Shown here in pieces: positions 1-10,918 of a DNA stretch of 64,000 nt. The translations under genes were made by a program, and so were the position numbers. Under the pieces are notes generated by a model, which did no database searches, was not told where the DNA came from, and saw only the letters and a list, made by a program, of their open reading frames with translations. The DNA is from Hybos culiciformis (lineage: Eukaryota; Arthropoda; Insecta; Diptera; Hybotidae). Position 1 is the first letter of the stretch. Each line of letters begins with the position of its first letter. The stretch is taken from the NCBI GenBank assembly GCA_964007475.1, contig OZ023274.1, positions 79,371,303 to 79,435,302 of the forward strand, given 5' to 3'.

Positions 1-110
1 GTAAACAGCTCTAGAATAACCAAGTTTTTTCTATTTATTTCGATACAGTTATTTCACAGCAAATAACATATCATTACATTAACATGGGTAGTATAAGCAT
101 ATATGTATAT

Positions 111-974
111 TGGGGTGGTCCTTATTATGGATTTATCCGAATTTCTTTGCTCCCAGGGGCTTAAATGGTTTCAAATACATAAAAAATAATTGCCTCAAAA
201 TTCTAGCTCTTAATATTAACTTTAAGATAGTCCGCATTCCAGTCAAAGTTTCTCATATAAATAACATGGGAAAAATTTCATTTGTTCTTTAGAATTCCGT
301 AGCTCTGCGACAAATGGATCAAAAGTAATTAATTGCGTCATGTTTATTGTAAATTTAACGCTCTACAAAAAAGGTCTTTTATTATTTTTCGCTAAATCTA
401 TTGGCTTAAGAGTTATTCGAGCTCAAAGTTAAATCATATTTCACCTGTACTTCTATTTTATTATTTTAAAACTCTAAGGACTGTCTGTTTTATTAATTAA
501 AAAATCACACATAATAACCACAATTCCAAGAATAAGATTGTATTCGCTTTTTTTGACCATAAATAATAATTTTATAAAATTTTTTTTTAAATATTTTATA
601 AAATAAATAAATATATAATTATACTTGATAATATTAATAATTATATAATAATTAAACTTTGAGCTCGAATAACTCTTAAGCCAATAGATTTAGCGAAAAA
701 TAATAAAAGACCTTTTTTGTAGAGCGTTAAATTTACAATAAACATGACGCAATTAATTACTTTTGATCCATTTGTCGCAGAGCTACGGAATTCTAAAGAA
801 CAAATGAAATTTTTCCCATGTTATTTATATGAGAAACTTTGACTGGAATGCGGACTATCTTAAAGTTAATATTAAGAGCTAGAATTTTGAGGCAATTATT
901 TTTTATGTATTTGAAACCATTTAAGCCCCTGGGAGCAAAGAAATTCGGATAAATCCATAATAAGGACCACCCTA
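111..974. mobile_element. foldback DNA transposon, hAT-like, 8-bp TSD
   Basis: Two arms of about 320 bp (roughly 112-435 and 654-974) are inverted copies of each other around a 220-bp AT-rich loop. The ends read TGGGGTGGTCC on the left and, reverse-complemented, TAGGGTGGTCC on the right. ATGTATAT occurs directly before the left end (103-110) and directly after the right end (975-982), an 8-bp target duplication of the hAT kind. The short open frames in the arms are mirror images of one another and are not genes. No transposase is present, so the element is non-autonomous. Confidence 0.75.
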
Positions 975-982
975 ATGTATAT

Positions 983-1536
983 ATAATATATAGTGTAAGT
1001 AGTACAAATGTATTGTTTTTTTTATCGAACAAATATACCTAATTGTTTTAAATTCAATTTTGTATATTTTTTGAAATAGCTATTATATCTTTCAACACTG
1101 TAGGAGAAGTCTAAAATTATTTACCCTTTGATAATATTTATTTATTTTCAATATAATTAATGTTCTCATGAAAATTTTGCTTACAACAAAATCATTTTCC
1201 GCATCGATATCAATAGAAAATATTTTTTTCTTGTTTTGTACTTATATAAAAAAAAAATAATTAAATTTCATTCATAAGAGTGAGAGCAATTTAAAGAAAA
1301 ATCTACTTATAATGTAATTTTTAGTGCATATTTTCCACACCATTATTTTGCTTAGATAATTCTAAAATCTTGCAAAATGGGTAAAAACATTTTTATCATT
1401 AAGTCAGCAATGTCGTGATTTAATACGATATATTTGAAATTGTTATCGGGTAAAGTATAGCTGGGACAGGTTGACTTGACCCATAATTAACTAACTATAT
1501 TTCATCCTTAATACGATAAATTTTACCTAAATATAA
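983..1536. other. AT-rich intergenic stretch
   Basis: No convincing gene, repeat or RNA gene is seen here. It lies upstream of the Rpp25-like gene and may contain its promoter, but no recognisable core promoter motif stands out. Confidence 0.5.
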
Positions 1537-1754
1537 CCATAGATTAAGAATACAGAAAGATTGGAAGCTTCATACAACATTTTTTCAGTCTTTTTTGGTA
1601 TTTTATTGTGAAGGTGTTAGTAAAACTAAATAAAATTCTTTTCATACATTGATAATTATCACGTATTTTATTTTGTTTTACTAACACATTGACTTAAAAA
1701 TACCAAAAATAATGTTGTATGAAGCTTCCCATCTTTCTGTATTCTTAATCTATG
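1537..1754. mobile_element. MITE, copy 1 of 2 (partner at 17027-17244)
   Basis: A short palindromic element. The left end CCATAGATTAAGAATACAG is mirrored at the right end, and the arms also share GAAGCTTCATACAACAT. A nearly identical copy lies at 17027-17244. In that copy TA flanks both ends, suggesting a Tc1/mariner-type target. It sits just upstream of the Rpp25-like start codon and is non-coding. Confidence 0.7.
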
Positions 1755-1818
1755 ATATAACTTTACTGGATAATTATATATTTTTTCTTCTAGATTAGTC
1801 CAATTCTTTGTCAACAAA

Positions 1819-3898
1819 ATGATGAATTATAAGAAAGGAAAAAATGTAGAGGAAGAATTAACTAAAGATAAAATACCAATTGAATGTCTTCCAGATGATT
1901 TTCTTTGGATGCATGTAAGGAAGATTACAAGTAAAGATTTCAAAAAAATTTATTAGAAAAATAATATATATATTTTTAATAGGTTAAAGGGGGTACACAA
2001 GTTTCAAACGTAGTTAATTTTGCCAAAAATGCTTTAGACAAAGGAGAAAGTCGCAGCATTGTTTGGAGTGGTAGTGGTGGTGGCGTCACAAAAACTATTT
2101 CATGTGCAGAGATCTTAAAACGAAGCTATCAATTACATCAAGTGACTCGACTTTGCTATAGGAAGTAATAGAAAACGGAATGATATTTGATGAAACTTTA
2201 TTTAATACATTAGAGCCGTTTTACACATTCCTTTTTTCAGGACTTTTTTCACTCCTTTTTTCAAACTTTTTTTGTCTTGATATTCCATCCCTTTTTAATT
2301 CATACAAAAAGTTGAGATAAAAGAAAAAGTCGTCAGGCATGAAAATTTTCTTGCCTGACTTTTTTTCATTAATTTTTTTGATATGTTTTACATATTTGTC
2401 ATTTATTTGACTGTTATTTTATTTTAATTTAAAAATAAAGTAATTTTTTTTTTCGTTTTATTTTAAATCTATTAATTTCACAGTAATTTCAAAAAGAAAA
2501 TATTTTTTTAAATAAAATTATTTATTAAAACGTTTTTATTAGTTCACTTTGTTGTTCGGTACAAATTTTGTAATCAATTTTTCAGGCACTTCTAGATGAG
2601 ATAGAGGCTTGAAAATTGGAGCATAGGTCAGAAATGGATGACAATTCAACATAATGTAAAAATTATTGTGGTTCCACGCTTCTATCCATGGTTCCACTGA
2701 TTCCGAAATCTTGGCACCGATTTGGCTGAAATTTTGAACTTAAGTAGCATTGGGATCCGAGATGGTTATAGAATATTAGAAATGTTGATCTGAGGATCCG
2801 ATGGAATAAAATAACTAAAAAGTAAAAAATATAATCAGATAATAATTGATAACCTCATACCGATTTCCCTGAAAATTAATTCTCACGAAAAACGTGGGGC
2901 GCCTAAAAAAGAACATTTTTATCAATATCGTTTATCACACGCGCCCCACGTTTTTCGTGAGAATTAATTTCCAGGGAAATCGGTATGAGGTTATCAATTA
3001 TTATCTGATTATATTTTTTACTTTTTAGTTATTTTATTCAGTTATAAAAACGTTGTTTTTAAAACTTTTTTTTTATTTATTTATATTTTATAATATTCTT
3101 AAAATAAGAATAAGTATTATATTATTACATTCATATAATATATACATATTTTCGGTATACATATATATATTTTTTAAATTCATATACATCTTGAAATGTC
3201 TAAGTAGTGTCATTTTTTTGCCTTTTGTGTAAAAGCATTGAAAAAAAAAGTCCTGAAAAAAGGAGTGTAAAAAGTCCTGAAAAAAGGAATGTGTAAAACG
3301 GCTCTTAGGAAATTCGTTTTTAATCATTACAGTATACTTTATTTGAATAAAATGGGTACTCAAAATTCCGGAATCAATGTTGTTAGCTTTAAAGAATTTC
3401 TTTATTCATACGTCCTGAAAAGTGCTGAATATGTTGAATTAAATTATGCTTGTCAACGAAACTTTAGAAAATCAAAACCGCTCGAATTAAAGTTTTATAA
3501 AAATTTTGTAATACTATTTGTTTATTTGCAGAGTTGAAGAATATTGGGATCCTATAACAGAAGGCTTAGACCAAATTGTCGCTTCACGTCAAATACCATC
3601 AATACATATATTTATGTCGATGGATGAAATAAATCAAAAAACTTCTGGGTATTTAAAATTAAAGTTATTTTGTTCGTATTTAAACTAAATTTTATTTTGA
3701 CATTTAAGCTATCAAGATCCAAGTGGTAAATCAAAATTTTGGGATGATTCTAACAAATCAGATAATAAAAAAGCTAGTGGTGGTGGAATTAGTATTCGGC
3801 ATAGTCAAAATGATCTACATAAAAAATCAAAACAAAATAATAAACAGAAATTCAGAGGGAAAAATGTTCAATCTAGCAAAACTAGTGAAAACAATTAA
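1819..3898 (+). CDS. Rpp25: Ribonuclease P/MRP subunit p25-like protein (Alba domain)
   Basis: Four exons, 1819-1914, 1983-2164, 3532-3648 and 3709-3898, join in frame with GT-AG introns to give 194 residues. The Alba domain covers roughly residues 28-130. It contains MHVKGGTQVSN, the glycine-rich IVWSGSGGGVTKTISC segment, AEILKRSYQLHQVTRLCYRK and SIHIFMSMDEI. All are typical of Rpp25, which binds RNA as a partner of Rpp20 in RNase P and RNase MRP for tRNA and rRNA processing in the nucleus. The C-terminal tail (about 140-194) is Lys/Asn/Ser-rich and looks disordered, as in the family. Two Met codons stand in tandem at the start and either could be used. Intron 2 is 1.37 kb because a foldback transposon (2213-3304) sits in it, and both splice sites remain intact. 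Product is confident; the exact paralogue (p25 or p25-like) is less so. Confidence 0.9.
2213..3304. mobile_element. TIR element with TTA target duplication, inside Rpp25 intron 2
   Basis: The ends are inverted repeats starting GAGCCGTTTTACACATTCC and continuing into tandem TTTTTTCAGGACTTTT-type units on both sides. TTA flanks both ends (2210-2212 and 3305-3307), as for PIF/Harbinger elements. It is 1,092 bp long with no transposase. It has collected other sequences: a Helitron-like stretch at about 2695-2800 (similar to 8660-8745) and a palindrome at 2806-3037. Confidence 0.7.
2806..3037. repeat. near-perfect palindrome nested in the intronic element
   Basis: Two arms of about 95 bp (2806-2901 and 2941-3037) mirror each other with few mismatches around a 40-bp loop. 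The inner ends carry ACGTGGGGCGC and its complement. It interrupts the Helitron-like stretch to its left. Probably a small foldback insertion; no clear target duplication was found. Confidence 0.65.
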
Positions 3899-3998
3899 AA
3901 ATAACTTGTTCTTAGCATAAAAAATGTGTTTTTTAATATAACTTTTCAAATATCTTAAATTTATATCTACAGTTTGTACATAATATAAGTCAGTGTGT

Positions 3999-4004
3999 AA
4001 TAAA
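3999..4004 (+). promoter_or_regulatory. probable polyadenylation signal of Rpp25
   Basis: AATAAA lies about 100 bp past the Rpp25 stop codon, in AT-rich sequence. It is the only canonical hexamer close behind that stop. Confidence 0.45.
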
Positions 4005-4498
4005 ATATAATATGTGGATATTTAAATTTTGTTTAAATTTTAGTCTTACTAAATTAAAAAAAAAAAACGCTATCATTATTTTTTTTGATGTTGTGATTAT
4101 GTTGTCCTTTAAGATAAGGATATTATTATAATTAATTTTGCTTTTAATTTTTGAAATACTTTACAGATATCTTTCTGCAAAATAAAGTCATGTTGCATGG
4201 TGCAAACTTTAAGACTTGAGCAACTTTAATTGAACTAAATTAAAATCATACTATGTATAATTGTCACTCTATTCTGTTCCAGGCAGTTATTTTCGGTGAA
4301 AAACAACTAATTTTTATACAACTAATTTTTACACAAATTCGTATCATTTCTAAAATTTCAAAAAAATCACAAAAAAATTTAGAGATAATTATTAAATTTT
4401 AGTTAAAAATCAAAAGTTCAGTTAAAAATTTATTTTTTGACTTGTTTCCCCTCCTCTCTTCTTGGAATGATGTAATCAATGTTTTCTACTGTTTTTTA

Positions 4499-5363
4499 CT
4501 AATTGTCTTCCAGTACTGGCTCGTAATATAAATGTCTTTCCAGAGGTGTTATTGCATATTTCTCATCATATTTCAAATAATCTTGCAATTTTATATCGAC
4601 AACTTTATTGAAATTGGTTAAACGAATTCTGTTAATTTTGTCTAATGGTAGTCGATGATAATATGATGTAAAATAATAATCATTTATTTTTATTATAAAA
4701 AAATTTGGACGAATAGATATTTTTATATCTATATGTTGAATATTTTCTTTTTTTAGTGGGGTTCCACCATCAGTATTTGAATTCATTTCATTTGGAACTC
4801 GAACCAAATACGATGTTCTCAGTATTTGATAATTGTGACATAATGGACAAAATTCTAATTGTAAGGCAACATCACACATATTGGTTTTGCTTTCAAAATT
4901 GCAATCACCATTTTGCAGCGACACGACAGAACTAAAAATTAAATATTTAATTTTTACTATACTACAAAGAATCTAGAAAATGAAAACAAAAGCTAAATCA
5001 GACAAAAAAATCAAAACCCAAAAGAATTTAAGTGTTTTTTTTTAATCAAGACATTTGATGGATAAAAAATGTTTCTATCTTATAATTTTTTTCTATCTTG
5101 TAATTGTCTACTATTTTATATATTTTATATACTCATTATGTCTGTAAAATATTACAACATCCTTAAACATAAATATGTTGTAAAATTTATTTATTTGTTA
5201 TCGTTTCTTACCCGTTATTAATTATTCCTTTAATAGTTATCAGTTGTCCGTCGGCAATTTGTTCCAAAAACTTGGCTGTAACATTTTCAGCATTTTTTAT
5301 TTTAATTACTATAATCAATATTAGAAATAGTTTAAAATAAATATTAACTAATTGATTTTTCAT
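4499..5363 (-). CDS. Secreted galectin-like protein
   Basis: Two exons (5363-5212 and 4931-4499, GT-AG intron) give 194 residues. The N-terminus is a hydrophobic stretch (about residues 5-25, KLFLILIIVIKIKNA at its end) that looks like a signal peptide; most galectins lack one. The rest follows the galectin fold: GQLITIKG (39-46), a repeat-strand region, then NFFIIKINDYYF and the hallmark YYHRLPLDKINRI (about 141-153). The sugar-contact residues of classical galectins (H-NPR, W--E-R) are not recognisable, so galactoside binding is doubtful. Four cysteines at 61, 70, 79 and 82 (the last two as CPLC) suit disulfides in an exported protein. It converges on Rpp25, and AATAAA on this strand lies at about 4426-4431. 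Family assignment fairly sure; function unknown. Confidence 0.75.
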
Positions 5364-6801
5364 TTTTTATCAAAAATTTTTTTTTAATTTTTTTTATTGT
5401 GACTTAATCTGATCTAAGTAAATATAATATTGAAAATAAAATAACATTCTAATGTGTTTTAATAAGCTCTATTTATTTCGTAAACTTTTTTTCATTTATT
5501 AGTTTCTCTTGTCGTTAATTTATTTTTTCTGTACAATTCAAGATTTCTGATGAATACTTACAAAACTGATCATAATACATGTTGTATATACATCGAAATT
5601 ATTCAATTGACAATGTTTTCTCCAAAATCTAGTGCGCAAATATTTTTGTTTAGGTTGTTTTTAGATTTAATTTTAATTTTTTTGTTTTATTTTTTAATAT
5701 TATTAAATCGTTTTTTATAATAATTCGAGCAGTTGAAGAAAATCTTTTGAAAAACAATTAAGGCCAAAAATTTTTGTGCTAAGTGAAAAATGAGATCGAA
5801 AAATTACGGCCTTGGCACGCTTTATCTAGGTTCTGAAAGCGAATTGTGAAAAACCAAAACTCAATTAGGTTTTGTCTAGCCGCCCTCTGAATAAAAATAT
5901 TTGTAAAAAAGTTTCAAATGAATACGAACGGATAATAACGTATAACCTGATCTAGAAGATCAACTCCTCGCTTACTGAACTTGTAACTCTGTATATATTT
6001 TCTTTAGCTATGTAAATATTTTCTTTAGCTATGTCCAATTTTTGAAAATAATCATTAATTAATTAATGGACTGATGATCAAGTCAATGGAAAAAAATCCA
6101 AAGTTTACACCATATCCATAAGAAAATGGTTATTTAAAAAAAATACGTACAAATACAGGGCAAACAAGTATTATAGAAGTACATAAAGTTTTTGATATAG
6201 AGCAAATAAGAGTTAATGAAAGAAAATTTCCAAATTATATAAAAAATTAGCCCAACATCCATCAAATTTTTATTTTTGTATCAGGTGGATCAAACAAAGA
6301 TTTTCATACAGAAAAATAAGTGGATATGGGGCAAAAAACGAACATCATATCTCAGATACTAACACTGATGGGAACGAACGGGTTTCAGATTTGAAAAAAA
6401 AGTGGTCTTTTACTTTGGACCCACTTTAACACGCGTAAGGGGCTGACAGAATTCTGATTCAATAAATTCAATGGGATTTTCGAAAAAAAATTACGTTCGA
6501 TGGTAATTCGTAATAACCTCTTGTAAAAATTTCGTTAACGAATACGATGATCATAATATTATAAACTATTGTACTATTCATTAATTTTTTTTTATTTTCT
6601 TGATTGGGATTTTTTCACATTAAACGTTATTTACGTATTTTATGTATGTACCTACATAAATTCTTATATTCATATTTTTATTAATTGATTTAAGTTTATT
6701 TAATGATATTTTTTTTGTGATAAGGTCAATTGAATTATTCATATAAAAAAACCAATTGTAATTTTTTTCCACTTGGCCGAGGAACTGTCATAATATTAAC
6801 A
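5364..6801. other. intergenic, AT-rich, no gene seen
   Basis: No open frame with recognisable protein similarity and no RNA gene seen. A stretch at about 6506-6530 resembles the end of the MITE at 19610-19786, which suggests relic transposon DNA. The part next to 5364 may hold the galectin-like promoter. Confidence 0.45.
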
Positions 6802-6809
6802 GTATAGGC

Positions 6810-8193
6810 CAGATCCGCCGACGAGTTTAGTTTTTGTCTGTCCGCGGCGACGAGCGTTGAAAAAGGGTGAGTGCCACTTGTACAATTACCAGTTGTACAA
6901 TTTTTCAAATTGTATGGCGAAAAAAAATTGTACAACTGGTATTTTTCTCTGTACAACCGGTAAAAAATAATCCAGTTGCACAATTGACCAGTTGTACAAT
7001 TTACCAGTTGTACAGACAAATTTACCATTTGTACAATTCAGTTATCACCACTTGTACATTTTAGACCAGTTGTACAATCCTTTTTTTCTCAAATTAACCA
7101 CTTGTACAATGTTTGACCAGATGTACAATATTTATTTTTATAAAATTAACCACTTGTACAATTTTTGACCAGTTGTACAATTTATCTTTTATCAAATTAA
7201 CCACTTGTACAATTTTTAACCAGTTGTACAATCTCTATGGTAAAGTTATAACCGTGAAAAACTAAGCAAAATGTATGGAAAAGCTGTTGTGCATAATGGG
7301 TGACCGTGCCCTAGCGGGGGATGGAAATAAGGCCGCTAGGATTTTTTATTGCGGTCTTATTTCATTTTGAAAAATGAAATTAGACCGCAAAAAAAGTCCT
7401 CGCGGCCTTATTTCATTTTGATAAATGAAATAAGACCGCGACCAAAATCATCGCTGCCTTATTTCATTTTGAAAAATGAAATAAGACCGCGACAAAAAAA
7501 AATTTTTTTGGAGGGCTAATTCCATTTTTATAAATGAAATAAGGCCGCGTAGTAATTTCATGTTCCAAAATGAAATAAGACCTCGATAAAAAATCTTGTG
7601 AGGTGAGCACACAGGGCAGGGGGCAGCAGGGCGGCGGGCGGCGGGCGGCGGGCGGCGGGCGGGCGGTTGGTCAGTGGGATTTGCGGCGCCAGCCGCAAAT
7701 CCCACTGACCAACCGCCCGCCCGCCGCCCTGCTGCCCCCTGCCTAGTGTGCTCACCTCACAAGATTTTTTACTGAGCCCTTTTTTCATTTTGAAACATGA
7801 AATTAGACCTCCACGCGGCCTTATTTCACTGCGCCGCCCTAGCGCCTTTTCCAAAAATTGTACAAGTGGTAAATTACAAAAAAAAAAAAGATTGTACAAC
7901 TGTCAAAAATTGTACAAGTGGTTAATTCGAAAAAATCGAGATTGTACAACTGGTCTAAAATGTACAACTGGATTGTACAACTGGCACTAGTCTGTACAAG
8001 TGGTCAATTGTACAAGTGGAATCTTTTTACCACTTGTACAATCCAAACAACCAGATGTACAATTAAATTTTAAATTGTACAAGTGGTATTTTGGATTGTA
8101 CAACTGGTACAAAAAAATTGTACAACTGACATGCATCCTTGAAAAACAAGTAAGCGACGAGCAGCGCCATCGGCGTGCAAAAAAAAAACATAC

Positions 8194-8224
<31 letters not shown>

Positions 8225-8409
8225 AAAAAAAAAAAAAATGTGAAAAAATAACTAAAAAACCGAAAAAATATAAAAAAATTTTTTGGCACGCCGATAAAAA
8301 ATATAAAATACGCCCTGAGACATCGACAAAAACGTTTGGCGACGGCGACCAAAAAAATCGATTGCGATGGGCAGCACTCGGCGTATTTTCTTGTCGGCGT
8401 CGGCGTCTG
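6810..8409. mobile_element. 1.6-kb hAT-like foldback element built of short repeats
   Basis: GTATAGGC occurs directly before (6802-6809) and directly after (8410-8417), an 8-bp target duplication. The ends are CAGATCCGCCGACGAG on the left and, reversed, CAGACGCCGACGCCGAC on the right. Inside are two opposed arrays of TTGTACAA(CTGGT/GTGGT) units (about 6880-7240 and 7855-8130). Between them lie repeats of a TTATTTCATTTTGAAAAATG palindrome (about 7340-7590) and a GC-rich palindromic core (7587-7770). An A-rich tract is at 8180-8240. No transposase is encoded; the open frames in it are repeat artefacts. Confidence 0.8.
7587..7770. repeat. GC-rich palindromic core of the 1.6-kb element
   Basis: The left arm runs from TTGTGAGGTGAGCACAC through a CAGCAGGGCGGC tract to CAGTGGGATTTGCGGC. 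The right arm is its mirror from about 7691. The left arm carries extra GGCGGGC units that the right lacks, so the tract has expanded on one side only. The base composition contrasts sharply with the AT-rich surroundings. Confidence 0.75.
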
Positions 8410-8599
8410 GTATAGGCAATGCATATAATATAACATATTTATTATACAGTAGGTTCAGTTGATAGATTTATTTTATATACATCCCTCCTGTGTCCAATCA
8501 CAACAACTAACCCGCGAAAACACCGAAAAATGTGATTAATAAAATAGAAAATTTTAAAAATATTTATGTGGGTAAAACAAGGTTTGCTGGGACAGCTAA

Positions 8600-8919
8600 T
8601 CTAATATATAAAAATGAAAATTTTCTGTTTCTCTGTCCTCAATCACGCCTAAACCGCTGGACCGATTTGGCTGAAATTTTGAACTTAAATATCATTTTGG
8701 GCCCGAGATGGTTATGGGGTACTAGAAATTTTGATCCCGTTGGACTCGAATCGACTATTTAGAGACTATTTAGAAGTCTGGATGTGTTAAGGCATCGGGG
8801 AAGTGGCTATTTAACAAATTTTGAAATTCTGTTTTTTTTAGTGCACAAAATCTAGATTAAAGTGTTTTGATATTAATATAAGTTCGGGACTACCGTGCGA
8901 AGCCGGGTATTTCGACTAG
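8600..8919 (+). mobile_element. non-autonomous Helitron
   Basis: It starts TCTAATATATAAAAATGAAA and ends in CTAG just after a short GC-rich hairpin region (CCGTGCGAAGCCGGGTATTT). It is inserted between A (8599) and T (8920) with no target duplication. These are the Helitron hallmarks: 5' TC, 3' hairpin plus CTRR, A-T insertion. The internal ACCGATTTGGCTGAAATTTT is shared with a relic at about 2720. No Rep/helicase gene is present. Confidence 0.75.
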
Positions 8920-8920
8920 T

Positions 8921-9320
8921 ATTACATAAAAAGAAAAAAATGTTTTCCACTATAAAATTTCACGTCAAAGTTTGTTATGAAAAGTTTACTATACCTATTA
9001 ATTAATAATTAAATAAAACTGGTTTTTTTCTGTAGCAAAATTTAGTGCTTTTACTTGGCTATTCTATCCTAGCTCTTTCACCCAATTGTATGCTTAAAAT
9101 ATAAATAATGATAAATTAAACTTTTATTTTACGATCTAAAATACATTCAGAGTTAGGAATTCCCATAATTAAAACTTTATTTGAAATGCAAATTTAAAAA
9201 ACTTGTTTTTCATAAAATTCATTAAAAATAATTTTCTTATGAAATTGCATTGGGTAATTTTGATAATAAAATTGTTAGGAAAACTAAAACTTACATGATG
9301 GTTATGCTGTTTTCGCAGTA
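8921..9320. other. AT-rich spacer
   Basis: No gene, RNA gene or clear repeat is visible between the Helitron and the next palindromic element. Confidence 0.4.
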
Positions 9321-9329
9321 ATATTTTAT

Positions 9330-9899
9330 GGCGCCGTGACATTTGTCCGCGGGACATTTGTCCGCGATGAAATTTGTATGGAAAACTTCGCATTTGTCCG
9401 CGATGAAATTTGTATGGAAAACTTCGCGGACAAATGTCATTTTGCAAAATGTCATTTGTCCGCGATTGTAAAATGACATTTGTCCGCCGCGGACAAATGT
9501 CCCAAAATTAGCGGACAAATGACATTTTGCAAAATGACATTTGTCCGCGATTGAATTTTCTAACTTTAGCGGACAAATGTCATTTTGCAAAATGTCATTT
9601 GTCCGCGATTGATTTTTCGAATTTTTAGCGGACAAATGTCATTTTGCAAAATGTCATTTGTCCGCGATTGATTTTTCGAATTTTTAGCGGACAAATGTCA
9701 TTTTGCAAAATGTCATTTGTCCGCGATTGAAATTTTTAATTTTTAGCGGACAAATGTCATTTTGCAAAATGTCATTTGTCCGCGATTAATTTTTATCGCG
9801 GACAAAAGACATTTTGAATCGCGGACAAATGTCATTTTTATGTCCGCGATACAAAAACAAATCGCGGACAAATGTCCCGCGGACAAATGTCCAACCCCC
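9330..9899. mobile_element. Mutator-like foldback made of a palindromic array
   Basis: ATATTTTAT flanks both ends (9321-9329 and 9900-9908), a 9-bp target duplication. The ends share GGACATTTGTCCGCG-type sequence and start with GG. Almost the whole interior is GCGGACAAATGTCATTTTGC followed by its mirror image, repeated with a period of about 65-70 bp and short AT-rich spacers (GATTGAATTTTT-like). No transposase. The 9-bp duplication points to a Mutator-type transposase acting in trans. Confidence 0.7.
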
Positions 9900-9908
9900 A
9901 TATTTTAT

Positions 9909-10244
9909 ACCAAGTAGAAAATTCTGGATACTTCAACTACAAAGTTTACGTAAATTTTATATGGAGTTAGTCAAATTGCAAATGTTTTATCATTTAATGC
10001 TATTCAAATGATAATACAAAATAATCTATTAGCATTAATTTTGTAAAGTAGAATATAATGAAAATTAATAAAAAAGAACAAAATGTATTTTATTTTATTG
10101 AAGTTTATACTTCTTTAGGCGCGTTGTATGATATAATTGAGTAATTCTGTAGGGGGTAAAAATTATTGTACTCATTCGAATTTCGAGTTCGAAAAAAAGC
10201 GACATGCTGTACCATTTGAATACTCAAAAAAATGAGTCCACTCA
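9909..10244. other. AT-rich spacer
   Basis: No gene or RNA gene recognised. Confidence 0.4.
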
Positions 10245-10670
10245 ATAATCATTTGTTATTTATAAAAACAAAATAATTTGGCCCGACAAATTTAAATTCA
10301 AATTATTTTTTAAAAATCTTTCGTTTAAAACTAAAATTTTGTTTTCAAATTAGGTAGTTCAATAATTAGTTGTCATTTATAAAAACAAAATAATTTGGCG
10401 CGAAAAATTTTAATTAAAATTATTTTTTAAAAATCTTTCGTTTACAAATTATTTAAAAACTAAAATTTATTTTTCAAAATAGGTAGCTCCGGAGAAATAA
10501 AGATTACCTGCCGGCAGGGAACTACGGTTAGGTCGTGCCGGCTCAAAATATGTTAAAAAAATGTTTTTCCAAAATAGCTAGCTCCGGTGAAATAATTAGA
10601 TTACCTGACTAAAAGTTTTGGATACGGAGCTACAGTTAGGGTCTTCCCGGCTCAAAATATACCAAAAATT
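10245..10670. repeat. two adjoining direct-repeat blocks
   Basis: A unit of about 120 bp with ATAAAAACAAAATAATTTGG occurs twice (about 10258 and 10378). It is followed by a unit of about 95 bp holding AGCTCCGGTGAAATAA and GATTACCTG, also twice (about 10481 and 10575). The second unit recurs at 15300-15645, where a minisatellite has grown inside it. Confidence 0.65.
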
Positions 10671-10758
10671 TTTGGAACGTAGTTCCTTATTCTACGCTCT
10701 TATGGAAAAATTTATTAAAAATTTGAACACTTTAGTGTCAGTACAAAGTGTCGGTACA

Positions 10759-10876
10759 CACGCGATCATAGATTTTGAGCGAGCAATGATTTTTTTTTTT
10801 AGCAGCAGTTCCAAAAAAATTTGAAAATATCGCTGCTAAGCCGCAGCGACCAAAAATATAATCGCGTCGGCGTCTG
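10759..10876. mobile_element. 118-bp hAT-type MITE related to the 6810-8409 element
   Basis: TCGGTACA flanks both sides (10751-10758 and 10877-10884), an 8-bp duplication. The right end GCGTCGGCGTCTG matches the right end of the 1.6-kb element at 6810-8409, so both are probably moved by the same transposase. The left end begins CACGCGAT and seems to have lost a few terminal bases compared with the right. Confidence 0.6.
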
Positions 10877-10918
10877 TCGGTACATGATAAACAAAAAAAA
10901 AAGTTAAAAAAAATTATT

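Noticed and set aside
110..1032. Two related small proteins in the first kilobase
   Set aside because: They are the same sequence read from the two arms of a foldback element.
6735..8436. Several frames of 80-150 residues rich in Cys-Thr-Thr-Gly or Pro-Ala-Ala-Arg
   Set aside because: They arise from TTGTACAA arrays and the GC-rich palindrome in the hAT-like element.
9330..9899. CRISPR-like regular palindromic repeats
   Set aside because: Eukaryotic context, spacers nearly identical to one another, and a 9-bp target duplication at the edges.
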